Source of the DNA: CAYXUW01 sp964468375 | Lineage (GTDB): Bacteria > Planctomycetota > Phycisphaerae > Sedimentisphaerales > Anaerobacaceae | DNA: 24,994 nucleotides | Assembly: GCA_964468375.1 (NCBI GenBank) | Contig: CAYXUW010000013.1 | Location: forward strand, 1-24,994 | Reading direction: 5' to 3' | Shown here: positions 1 through 6,966 of the stretch, piece by piece | Layout: every line of letters starts with the position of its first letter | Numbering within the stretch: the stretch's first letter is position 1 | The notes under the pieces: generated by a model | Database searches by the model: none | Seen by the model: the letters and a program-made list of their open reading frames with translations, nothing else | What the model was told of the DNA's origin: nothing | Made by a program: the position numbers and the translations under genes

Positions 1-816
1 CTCTATATCCACCGCAAGTGCAACGGCGGTGATGTCCGAACCTACGAAACCGGCTATATTAGGGGCGGCGTGGATACTACCAGCGGCGTTCATCTGTAAT
101 TTTAACTCGCCAGGAGCGACGTCTTTCGCGTCAACGGAAAAGGCCTCATAGGGGGCCTGGCCAAGCTGGGCAATGGGCAATTTCAAAAAGAGGTGGTTCA
201 TAGTCGTGTTGCCGACAATACACATTTCATATATTTTTTCTGTGTTTATGGATGCCCGACTGCAAAGCTTTTTGGTTAATTTATTTATACAGTCGATTAT
301 TGTCTCGTGCAGTTCTGTTAAATTCGCATTAATTTGAGCGTAACTGATTCTGCTGATGACGTCGCCTCCATATCGGGTCTGCGGATTCAAGTCGGCCTGA
401 GTCACCAGGGGCTGTCCGGTTGCCATATCAATCAACTTGGCGACAACAGTAGTGGTGCCTATATCTACCGCTACGCCGAAAATTTTGCCATCGGAGGCGA
501 TTCTTTTGTATTTTTCGTATATGTCCGGCCGGATTTCGGCTTTGGTGCCGATTCCGTGAGAGAGGATTCTGTGCTCGAAGAACCTGGAATCATCGGGAAT
601 TGTTACAGTAAGATCGCTTTGGATACGATACTGACAAGCCAATACCCGCCGGACGCCCGGCTGTAACTCTACAGCACATTTTTTACACGTGCCCTTTCCG
701 CCGCAAACTGTGTTAAGAACTATACCGGCCTGTCCGGCGGCTTCAAGAAGTGTTGCACCTTCATGAATAGAAATTTGCCTGCCATCGGGCAGAAACGTTA
801 AGTTATAGTGCTTCAT
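1..816 (-). CDS. ASKHA/ferredoxin-domain corrinoid-protein activator (RACo-like), C-terminus cut by window edge
   Basis: The frame is open from the ATG at 816 to the left edge (272 codons), so the C-terminus is missing. Residues 1-70 form a plant-type [2Fe-2S] ferredoxin domain with C38, C44, C47 and C61 (CGGKGTCKKC core). From about residue 113 an ASKHA-type domain begins with VAVDIGTTTVVAKL (phosphate-1 loop), then NPQTRYGGDVISRI and VGNTTMNHLF, all typical of the DUF4445/RACo family. Characterised members use ATP and a low-potential electron to reactivate oxidised Co(II) corrinoid proteins of methyl-transfer pathways such as Wood-Ljungdahl or methylamine/methoxy demethylation. It should act in the cytoplasm. 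The partner corrinoid protein and methyltransferase are not in view and may lie to the left. The start has no strong Shine-Dalgarno, but it sits exactly at the start of the ferredoxin fold. The family call is firm; the substrate is unknown. Confidence 0.9.
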   Translation of the reverse strand, partial: MKHYNLTFLPDGRQISIHEGATLLEAAGQAGIVLNTVCGGKGTCKKCAVELQPGVRRVLACQYRIQSDLTVTIPDDSRFFEHRILSHGIGTKAEIRPDIYEKYKRIASDGKIFGVAVDIGTTTVVAKLIDMATGQPLVTQADLNPQTRYGGDVISRISYAQINANLTELHETIIDCINKLTKKLCSRASINTEKIYEMCIVGNTTMNHLFLKLPIAQLGQAPYEAFSVDAKDVAPGELKLQMNAAGSIHAAPNIAGFVGSDITAVALAVDIE

Positions 817-993
817 TTTAATGCTGCGCGCATATTTTATTACAGCGAGCTACCGGTGTGTCCGTTAGCCGTTCTTTTTATGTCTTACTTTCCAGCGGGC
901 GTGTCTTTTCTTACTGCCCACCTTGCGTCTGCGTCTCGGTTTTGCCATTTACTTCTCCACAAAGCAATCAGGAATCATTTATTTCAAAATGCC

Positions 994-1021
994 TTTAACT
1001 ATTCCGAATATATGATATAAT
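994..1021 (+). promoter_or_regulatory. Extended -10 promoter for the small cysteine-rich gene
   Basis: A perfect TATAAT at 1016-1021 is preceded by TGA, giving an extended -10 (TGnTATAAT). A weak TTTAAC lies at 994-999 with 16-bp spacing. It points rightward. An AAGGAG follows at 1034-1039. The rest of the 817-1094 gap shows no convincing gene. Confidence 0.5.
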
Positions 1022-1094
1022 GCTATAAAAGTAAAGGAGATAAACATCGCAATTTTTTAATTTGGGTTTTGTTAATACAAAAGATGGTGCGGAA

Positions 1095-1391
1095 ATGATT
1101 CAATGTAAAGACTGTGAATTCTGCGAGATTGGCCCCGACGGAAAAAGAACTTTCAAATGCGACCCGTTCGTCAACATCAAAGAACCGGAGTGCATAGCCA
1201 AATGGCAACTAATCCGCCTCGATATGCTGGTTGCCAGCTACAACGGAATGCTCAAGTGGTATGAGAAGCTGGCGCCGCTTCAGGATAAGATTTTCAAGTA
1301 TATGAAGCGGGAAATCGAGGATATAGACGAATCCGAACAATGGAAACTCGATGACGAAGAGGAAAAGCAAAGGGAAGAAGGCCAGTATTGA
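1095..1391 (+). CDS. Small cysteine-rich protein of unknown function
   Basis: 98 residues from ATG 1095. An in-frame TTG at 1062 would add 11 residues. The N-terminus holds C4, C7, C10, C22 and C33 (CKDCEFC, then single cysteines), which looks like a zinc or Fe-S binding knuckle. The rest is hydrophilic and helical, with an acidic/lysine-rich tail (EDIDESEQWKLDDEEEKQ). There is no signal peptide or membrane segment, so it is probably cytoplasmic. I do not recognise a named family. The start is uncertain: the good Shine-Dalgarno AAGGAG at 1034-1039 is too far from both TTG 1062 and ATG 1095, and no ATG/GTG/TTG lies at normal distance from it. The stop is 7 bp from the converging stop of the YkgJ-type gene. 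Confidence 0.65.
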   Translation: MIQCKDCEFCEIGPDGKRTFKCDPFVNIKEPECIAKWQLIRLDMLVASYNGMLKWYEKLAPLQDKIFKYMKREIEDIDESEQWKLDDEEEKQREEGQY

Positions 1392-1398
1392 GGAAGCT

Positions 1399-1680
1399 TT
1401 AATTCTTTTTTTCGCCGAAATGATAGCCGCAGGTATCCGCCGTGAGAAGCTCCGATTCGCTGCGCGGATACTTTCGGCAGTTAAGAGGACGTATCGGATA
1501 AATTTTGCAGGTGCAATCGCCATTTTCATCTATGCTTAGAAACGGACACGGAATCGGCAGTTTACAGCATGCTCCGCATTGTTTGCACCTGCCTTCACGG
1601 CTTTTATCAACCGGTAAAAAACTGGTGACCGTCCGTTTAACCTTAGCAGACCATGTGTTTTTTATTTCTATATCAGCCAT
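1399..1680 (-). CDS. YkgJ-family cysteine-cluster protein (zinc/iron-binding)
   Basis: 93 residues starting at MADIEIKN. The frame stays open to 1764, but the extra N-terminus would run into the region just before the divergent sigma gene, so ATG 1680 is preferred. It carries the family pattern CKQCGACC, then CPFL, then a CTCKIYPIRPLNCRKYP block and a late cysteine (TCGYHFG). Members of this UPF0153/YkgJ family bind Zn or an Fe-S cluster through these cysteines; the biological role is poorly defined. It is convergent with the gene ending at 1391 and divergent from the ECF sigma factor at 1771. Confidence 0.8.
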   Translation of the reverse strand: MADIEIKNTWSAKVKRTVTSFLPVDKSREGRCKQCGACCKLPIPCPFLSIDENGDCTCKIYPIRPLNCRKYPRSESELLTADTCGYHFGEKKN

Positions 1681-1770
1681 AAATATAGGGCCGGAGAATA
1701 ACAGTTTTTCAGAATTTATGCAATAAAGCAGTTTCAGAAATCGTCTATATTTGCGTAAGAGCACTTTAAT

Positions 1771-2301
1771 ATGACCAAAAACAGCGATTTAGCCCGGATA
1801 ATAACCGGCTGTAAATCCGGCGATGCCGAGAGCTTTTCAGAGTTAGTCGATATATACGCAAGCCGGCTTTACGGTTACTTTTACCGATTAACGGGCGATA
1901 AAGAAATCAGCGATGATTTGCTCAGCGAGCTGTTTGTCAGGTTGGTTGAGAAAATTGGCTCTTTCAAGGGCGGTTCTTTCGGAAGCTGGCTGTTCAAAAC
2001 GGCATCTAATATTTTCTATGATTATTTGAGAGATAAGCAACGACAGAAAAAGCTGCTCGAAGGCCGAAAAAGACAGCTCGAATTAGAAACAACAGATGCT
2101 AAAGAGTCCGATAGTGAGAAAATCGATAAATTACAGGCGCAGCTCGGCAAGCTCGACGAAGATACGAGGGAATTGATTATGTTGCGTTTTTATTCGCAGA
2201 TAAGTTTCAAGGAAATAGCGGCTATGCGGTCCGAGCCGATAGGAACCATATTGTCGAAAGTGCATCGAGGACTTAAGAAGCTGCAAAAACTGATGGAGTA
2301 G
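1771..2301 (+). CDS. ECF-type RNA polymerase sigma factor
   Basis: 176 residues, normal length for the ECF group. Sigma region 2 covers about residues 12-95 (LVDIYASRLYGYFYRL, then SDDLLSELFVRLV and the FGSWLFKTASNIFYDYLR stretch used for -10 melting). A charged, lysine-rich linker follows. Region 4 is a C-terminal helix-turn-helix (DEDTRELIMLRFYSQISF, KEIAAM, GTILSKVHRGLKKL) that would read the -35. It starts an operon: 8 bp separate its stop from the GTG of the anti-sigma candidate, and 3 bp separate that from the exported coiled-coil protein. Family rules predict that it is held by the membrane anti-sigma factor and released by an envelope signal, and that it may autoregulate. The exact ECF subgroup cannot be set by eye. 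Confidence 0.93.
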   Translation: MTKNSDLARIITGCKSGDAESFSELVDIYASRLYGYFYRLTGDKEISDDLLSELFVRLVEKIGSFKGGSFGSWLFKTASNIFYDYLRDKQRQKKLLEGRKRQLELETTDAKESDSEKIDKLQAQLGKLDEDTRELIMLRFYSQISFKEIAAMRSEPIGTILSKVHRGLKKLQKLME

Positions 2302-2309
2302 AAATAACC

Positions 2310-2828
2310 GTGAACGATAAAAGAGAAGAAAATTTGAAGGACCTATTCGAAAAATTTCTCGATTCCGAACAGGCTGGGCAAGCTGTTAATGACATCGAGG
2401 AAGGTGAACGAATTCTCCACCGTAATCCCGCACCTGAACCCAGCGACGAGCTGATAGCGGGAATAAAAGCCGAAATCGCCGGACAACTGCTACACAAAGA
2501 AAATACCTTCAGGAAAGCAATTTATAAAACAATGGCTGTTGCTGCGGCGTTTATTCTCTTCGCGGTTATAAGCGTGAAATTCTTCGAAAAGGACACGAGC
2601 GAACCAGAAAGAATGGTCAGCCAATCAACAATGCCGACAGCCGTATGGGAAAGTGAGTGTTTAGCTGACGACAGTGCTGATGCGGCGATGCTCGTCGCCG
2701 AGGTCGAACAGATTGAAAGCGACCTGCTCGCTGCGCAGTTAGGTGAAAACGGCAGTAACGGCTATGAAACTATAACAGAACTGGAAATGGAATTAATAGA
2801 GATTAACAGCGATTTTTGGAAAGGATAA
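2310..2828 (+). CDS. Candidate membrane anti-sigma factor (single TM)
   Basis: 172 residues from a GTG start directly after the sigma gene. The N-terminal ~65 residues are charged and helical (KREENLKDLFEKFLDSEQ), fitting a cytoplasmic sigma-binding segment. One membrane helix follows at about residues 70-87 (TMAVAAAFILFAVISVKF), then an acidic C-terminal region of about 85 residues predicted outside the membrane. No HxxxCxxC zinc-anti-sigma (ZAS) motif is visible, so it is not a classical ZAS protein. The role is inferred from position, topology and size rather than from a recognised domain. Translation is probably coupled to both neighbours. Confidence 0.7.
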   Translation: MNDKREENLKDLFEKFLDSEQAGQAVNDIEEGERILHRNPAPEPSDELIAGIKAEIAGQLLHKENTFRKAIYKTMAVAAAFILFAVISVKFFEKDTSEPERMVSQSTMPTAVWESECLADDSADAAMLVAEVEQIESDLLAAQLGENGSNGYETITELEMELIEINSDFWKG

Positions 2829-2831
2829 AAA

Positions 2832-3707
2832 ATGAAAAAGGGCTACAGAACAATTTTAGTATTGGTAATAACGGCAATATTACTGACTATCGCCCTGCCC
2901 TGCAGAGCCGTGGAGGAAGAGGAAGAAAATATATGGTCTGAAGATATGCCACAGTGGAAGCACAAACAGCCTGAACTAACAGAAGAAATGATTAAGGGTA
3001 TGATGAACCATTTGGCTGTGGAGGACCCGAATAAAGCGAAGGAATTAGAAAAGCTGAAAGAGGAAGACTTTGAGAAGTTTAAAACCGAGCTTAGGGAAGC
3101 CATGCGGCAGCAGTTCGGCAAAAAAAATAGAAAACACACGGAAAAACGGTCAGAACGGTCTATGAGAAGACATAACGAGTTTGGTCCTGGCGTAATGCCA
3201 CACGATATGCCAATGCACTGGAAGCACGAGGGATACCTGAACTGGCTGAAAGAAAACTACGCCGAGGAGGCAGAGAAACTGGCTGAGCTAAATGAGAAAG
3301 ACCCGGAACTTTATTGGAAACAGCTCGGTCTCAGCTTCAGAAAATACGGCAGAATCGCAGAAGCAGCGAGAAAAAATACCCAGCTGGCGGAAGTGCTTAA
3401 GGAAGATTTGACACTAAAACAGCAACGGGACAAACTGCTCGAAGAAATCAAAACAGCAGATGGCGACAAAAAAGAAGAGTTAATAAAGGACCTGGAAGAA
3501 GTAGTCAGCCGCCGGTTCGATTTGATTGTGAAACGAAAACAGATAGAGTATGAACAGCTAACCGAAAAACTGGAAAGTCTGAAAAAAGAAGTTAAGCAGA
3601 GAGAAGCCAAAGTAGAAAAATGGCAGGATGCCGAGTTCAAAAACGAAAGCGTAAAGGCAAGAATAAAGGAATTGCTGGGCAACTCCGATGAGTTTAAATG
3701 GCATTGA
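2832..3707 (+). CDS. Exported charged coiled-coil protein of the sigma operon
   Basis: 291 residues. Residues 1-26 form a Sec signal peptide (MKK, a hydrophobic stretch, then PCRA before VEEEEEN). The mature protein is almost entirely Glu/Lys-rich helix, with long coiled-coil stretches such as residues 190-280 (LTLKQQRDKLLEEI, YEQLTEKLESLKKEVKQREA). A His/Met-rich patch (FGPGVMPHDMPMHWKHEG) near residue 120 could bind metal. I recognise no family. In layout it resembles small helical periplasmic sensors (Spy/CpxP/ZraP) that sit with stress regulators, but no LTxxQ motif was found, so this is only an analogy. As the last gene of the sigma/anti-sigma operon it may be the sensed or protective envelope component. 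Confidence 0.8.
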   Translation: MKKGYRTILVLVITAILLTIALPCRAVEEEEENIWSEDMPQWKHKQPELTEEMIKGMMNHLAVEDPNKAKELEKLKEEDFEKFKTELREAMRQQFGKKNRKHTEKRSERSMRRHNEFGPGVMPHDMPMHWKHEGYLNWLKENYAEEAEKLAELNEKDPELYWKQLGLSFRKYGRIAEAARKNTQLAEVLKEDLTLKQQRDKLLEEIKTADGDKKEELIKDLEEVVSRRFDLIVKRKQIEYEQLTEKLESLKKEVKQREAKVEKWQDAEFKNESVKARIKELLGNSDEFKWH

Positions 3708-3741
3708 GGGGGCGGTTGCCGTAAAGGCAAACGCAATGAAA

Positions 3742-3776
3742 GACAAGGCCTCACAGTGAACCTGTGAGGCCTTGTC
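3742..3776. terminator. Bidirectional stem-loop between convergent operons
   Basis: A perfect 15-bp inverted repeat (GACAAGGCCTCACAG, 3742-3756, with its complement at 3762-3776) has a 5-nt loop. It lies between the stop of the coiled-coil gene (3707) and the stop of the rhomboid gene (3778). There is no long T-run on either side, so the strength as an intrinsic terminator is uncertain, but the position fits shared termination. Confidence 0.7.
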
Positions 3777-3777
3777 C

Positions 3778-4620
3778 TTATAATCCGCTCCGCTTTTGCT
3801 CCGCTTCGGTGGCCTGCCTGAGCATCTTTTTCTCCTTCGGCGTCAAACTTTGAATACCGAAGTCGTGAACCTTCTGCAGGATACGGTCGACTTCTGCCTG
3901 TAGATTACGCTGCTCGTCTATTCTTCTCTGTCGCCGGCCGGAATTGATTTTCGCTCTGAGCTTATTCTGCCAGCCCTGTGAGTATATATAAATTGCTCCC
4001 GCCGCCATACCCGCCAGATGGGCCGCATCGCCGCCGGCATTTGCTTCCTTTGTTATCACAGAAACAAGGTAAATGGCTGTGAAAGCGACTGCTGCTACTC
4101 TTATCGGCACAGGAAAAAGAAGGATAAAAACAACAAATTGCGGAAAGAGAATAGCACAGGCGGCCAACATACCGAGTATCGCACCCGAAGCTCCCACCAT
4201 AGGCAAAGCCGGCAGGAAACTAACAGCAACGAGAATCAGATAAAACAGCCCCCCCGCCGCCCCGCAAAGAAGATAAAAGAATAAAAATCTTTTGCTGCCC
4301 CAATGGCGTTCGAGTGTCGGCCCCAGAAAAAACAGGCCGAGCATATTGAAAAAGATGTGGAACGTATCGCCGTGTAAAAACTGGTATGTTATAAGCCGCC
4401 ACAGCTGCAACATCCGAAACAGAGAATCCGGGTAAAGCGAAAACCAATTCACCAATAAACTACCCGCCCCCAAAATCTGCAGAAAATACACCGCCACATT
4501 GATAATCAAAAGCCGTTTGACCATCGGCGTCATTTGAGGAAAAACCATTCGCATCTGCGGAGAATGATGGAACCTAGACCGGAAGTTTGTGTGAGTGTAA
4601 TCTCTATCGTAAAGACCCAT
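3778..4620 (-). CDS. Rhomboid-family intramembrane serine protease
   Basis: 280 residues with about six membrane segments between residues 35 and 215. The catalytic dyad is visible: Ser145 in MVGASGAILGM (GxSG motif) and His201 in GGDAAHLAGMAAG. The conserved HxxxN of helix 2 is H88/N92 (FHIFFNMLGL). A basic cytoplasmic N-terminus and a charged C-terminal tail (residues 220-280) flank the membrane core. Rhomboids cleave single-pass membrane proteins within the bilayer; the substrate here is unknown. It is the last gene of the minus-strand run, 60 bp after lgt, and its stop abuts the shared stem-loop. Confidence 0.93.
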   Translation of the reverse strand: MGLYDRDYTHTNFRSRFHHSPQMRMVFPQMTPMVKRLLIINVAVYFLQILGAGSLLVNWFSLYPDSLFRMLQLWRLITYQFLHGDTFHIFFNMLGLFFLGPTLERHWGSKRFLFFYLLCGAAGGLFYLILVAVSFLPALPMVGASGAILGMLAACAILFPQFVVFILLFPVPIRVAAVAFTAIYLVSVITKEANAGGDAAHLAGMAAGAIYIYSQGWQNKLRAKINSGRRQRRIDEQRNLQAEVDRILQKVHDFGIQSLTPKEKKMLRQATEAEQKRSGL

Positions 4621-4680
4621 ATTTTACTCTTAGCACACTATGTGCGATGTTTTTCTACTTTTATGTTTTACATTTATACG

Positions 4681-5652
4681 TTATTTCGACTGTCGTGTTT
4701 CCACCCTTTGAAATATTAATATCAAAAGCAATCCGAAGACCACCATATAAATCCCCAGATTTTGGGAGACCGTCCCGCCCTTATAAACCGCCCACCAGGC
4801 ATACTCAAATGGATTATCATCCCGCATAAACTCTATAAAAAATCGTGTAATGCCGTAGAGCACGAACATTAAGCCGAAAATTTGACCGGGCTTGCTTAAT
4901 AATCCCCTGCCGGTTTTTTGAGCTTTTCGCCAAAAAAGATAAAGTATAAGGCACAAAACCGCGCCGTTAATCGACGAATATAATTGGGTCGGATGAACCG
5001 ACAAAGAACGAAGCTGGTCATTCGCTTTGAGCATTTCCCTCTGCCGGACGGTTAAATATTCGTAGGGTTTTAATAACGGGTCGCTACTACCGTTGAAGAA
5101 AAAGTCTGACGGCAATTTCACATACGGCTCGATGCGGTCTCTTTCCAAATCAGCAGTTACCTGGCTGTGGTATGCATGCGACCAGTACGGAAACCTGACC
5201 GCCCAGGGAAGATTTGTCGGCTTGCCGAAGCAGCAGCCGTTCAGAAAGCAGCCGATTCTGCCGAACGCAAGCGCCAGCATCAAACCGACAGCAAGAATAT
5301 CGAGATAGCGCCGGACTGAAAGTTTGTGATACCGCAAATAAAAGAATATAACAGCGATAGCTGCAAGGACACCACCTAAAAGCTCGAGGCCGCCCTGCCA
5401 GATAGCAAAAACCGAGAGCAAGCGTCCCTGATACTGGTCAAAATGATGAATTACATAAAAAAGACGCGCGCCGACAACCCCCGCGATGAGCGAATAAAGA
5501 GCTGCATTTGTAATGTACTGAGGGTCGGGTGTAATGTCACGGCTGAGACGCCTTATAAGGAAAATAGCGGCGATAAATGCGATGACCATCATCAGGCCGT
5601 AACTTTTTACGGTCAAATGGATGAAAGGTATCTCAAAAAGCTCAGGATGCAT
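4681..5652 (-). CDS. lgt: Prolipoprotein diacylglyceryl transferase
   Basis: Lgt moves diacylglycerol from phosphatidylglycerol to the lipobox cysteine of prolipoproteins, the first step of lipoprotein maturation in the inner membrane. The start MHPELFEIPF (ATG 5652, preceded by AAAGAGA) matches the family start; an upstream in-frame ATG at 5694 would add 14 residues and is less likely. The 323-aa protein shows GVVGARLFYV (about residue 58), the Lgt signature region GRIGCFLNGCCFG (131-143) and HPTQLYSS. A hydrophilic insertion lies between the signature and HPTQLY (around ITPYVKLPSDFF-type sequence, encoded about 5020-5170), longer than in E. coli Lgt. The TolC-like protein encoded at 9433-11088 has a lipobox and would be a client. 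Confidence 0.95.
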   Translation of the reverse strand: MHPELFEIPFIHLTVKSYGLMMVIAFIAAIFLIRRLSRDITPDPQYITNAALYSLIAGVVGARLFYVIHHFDQYQGRLLSVFAIWQGGLELLGGVLAAIAVIFFYLRYHKLSVRRYLDILAVGLMLALAFGRIGCFLNGCCFGKPTNLPWAVRFPYWSHAYHSQVTADLERDRIEPYVKLPSDFFFNGSSDPLLKPYEYLTVRQREMLKANDQLRSLSVHPTQLYSSINGAVLCLILYLFWRKAQKTGRGLLSKPGQIFGLMFVLYGITRFFIEFMRDDNPFEYAWWAVYKGGTVSQNLGIYMVVFGLLLILIFQRVETRQSK

Positions 5653-5714
5653 TTGTTCTCTTTCAATGCGGTGCGGTAACAAAGCAGCCGGCAAATCCTA
5701 AAGCAAACCGTCTT

Positions 5715-6071
5715 TTACGAGGCCCGTTTTATCTTGTTATTCTCATCAAGAATGATGATTTTCGGCTTAAATCCCTCGGCTTCTTCGGGCGTACAGAAAG
5801 CAAAACCGAGGATAATGATTATATCTTTCGGCTTGACCAGCTTGGCCGCTGCACCAAGTATGACAATTTCACCTGAATCGGCCTCCGCTGGAACAGCATA
5901 GGTTTCCAGCCGGCTGCCGTTATTTAAATCGGCGACTAAAACGGATTCATAAGGCAGAATGCCCGCTGCTTCCATCAAAGCAGAGTCTATCGCAATGCTG
6001 CCGGGGTAATGCAGTTTGGCATCCGTAACAGTTGCACGATGTAACTTGCTTTTTAATATTTTCACGAGCAT
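5715..6071 (-). CDS. panD: Aspartate 1-decarboxylase (pyruvoyl enzyme)
   Basis: 118 residues, the normal size for PanD. The proenzyme cleaves itself between Gly24 and Ser25 (LHYPGSIAIDS), and the new Ser25 becomes the pyruvoyl cofactor that decarboxylates aspartate to beta-alanine for pantothenate. MLVKILKSKLHRATVTDA is the typical N-terminus including Lys9, and the C-terminal half carries the usual NGSRLETYAV and GAAAKLV stretches. It lies 40 bp downstream of panC on the same strand, so the two enzymes that make and use beta-alanine are together. Confidence 0.97.
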   Translation of the reverse strand: MLVKILKSKLHRATVTDAKLHYPGSIAIDSALMEAAGILPYESVLVADLNNGSRLETYAVPAEADSGEIVILGAAAKLVKPKDIIIILGFAFCTPEEAEGFKPKIIILDENNKIKRAS

Positions 6072-6111
6072 AACAAGTAATTTGTGATTTAGTTTCAGAG
6101 GTTATTATATA

Positions 6112-6966
6112 CTATCGCTTGCCGGCGTCCAGCAGAATGTTGTCAATTAAGCGCGTAGAGCCGATTTTAACGGCAACCGCAATGAGAACTTTGCCGGTGA
6201 TGCTATCGACCGGCTGTAGCGTTTCGGCATCCACTATACTTACGTATTCTATCTTTACAGCTGGAACCTTGTTAAGTATATCGCGCATTTTGGCGATTAT
6301 TTCCCCACAATCTATAACACCTGATTCAGCCAATTTTTGACCTTCTTCTAGCGACTTGTAAATATACGCCGCATCCTTTTTCTCCTGTTCGGTCAGATAT
6401 TGATTTCTGCTGCTGACCGCCAGCCCGCTGCTCTCGCGAACTGTCGGGCAGAGGATGATTTCCAGCGACATATTCAAGTCAGCAACCATCCGCCTGATGA
6501 CAATCGCCTGCTGGGCATCTTTCTGTCCGAAGAACGCAATATCTGGAGCGACAATATTAAATAACTTGGCGCAAACGGTAGTAACCCCGCGGAAATGCCC
6601 CGGTCGAGACTTGCCGCAAAGCTGTTCGGTCAACTTCTCGACATTTACCCAGGTAAGATTTTCCCGCGGATACATCTCTTCTGTCATCGGAGCGAAAACG
6701 ACGTCGACACCCGCTTTTTTACAAATTTCTAAATCAGCTTTGAAGGGTCTGGGATATTTATCGAAATCCTCGCTCGGACCAAACTGCGTTGGATTGACAA
6801 AAATGCTGACTACCACGAAATCGCATCTTTGGACCGCTGCTTCGATTAGGGAAATATGGCCGGTATGCAGTGCCCCCATCGTCGGCACAAGACCTATCAT
6901 TTTGCCGTCATCGCGAGCGGCTTTTACAAGCTTTCTTACAGATTCTATTGTTTTTGCAACTTCCAT
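6112..6966 (-). CDS. panC: Pantothenate synthetase
   Basis: 284 residues, full length. PanC joins pantoate and beta-alanine with ATP, through pantoyl-adenylate, in the cytoplasm. The HIGH-type nucleotide motif is VPTMGALHTGHISLIEAA (27-44). Further family blocks are FVNPTQFGPSEDFDKYPR (56-73), FFGQKDAQQ and SSRNQYLTEQE. The start codon overlaps the stop of the upstream folK fusion (TAATG), a sign of translational coupling. Confidence 0.97.
   Translation of the reverse strand: MEVAKTIESVRKLVKAARDDGKMIGLVPTMGALHTGHISLIEAAVQRCDFVVVSIFVNPTQFGPSEDFDKYPRPFKADLEICKKAGVDVVFAPMTEEMYPRENLTWVNVEKLTEQLCGKSRPGHFRGVTTVCAKLFNIVAPDIAFFGQKDAQQAIVIRRMVADLNMSLEIILCPTVRESSGLAVSSRNQYLTEQEKKDAAYIYKSLEEGQKLAESGVIDCGEIIAKMRDILNKVPAVKIEYVSIVDAETLQPVDSITGKVLIAVAVKIGSTRLIDNILLDAGKR

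Noticed and set aside
817..1094. Riboswitch, for example a cobalamin element, near the corrinoid activator
   Set aside because: No conserved B12-box or other riboswitch core could be seen; only a promoter is supported.
2843..3754. Long antisense reading frames opposite the charged coiled-coil gene
   Set aside because: They arise from the biased Glu/Lys codons on the other strand and give Ser/Phe/Leu-rich sequence without domains or ribosome sites.
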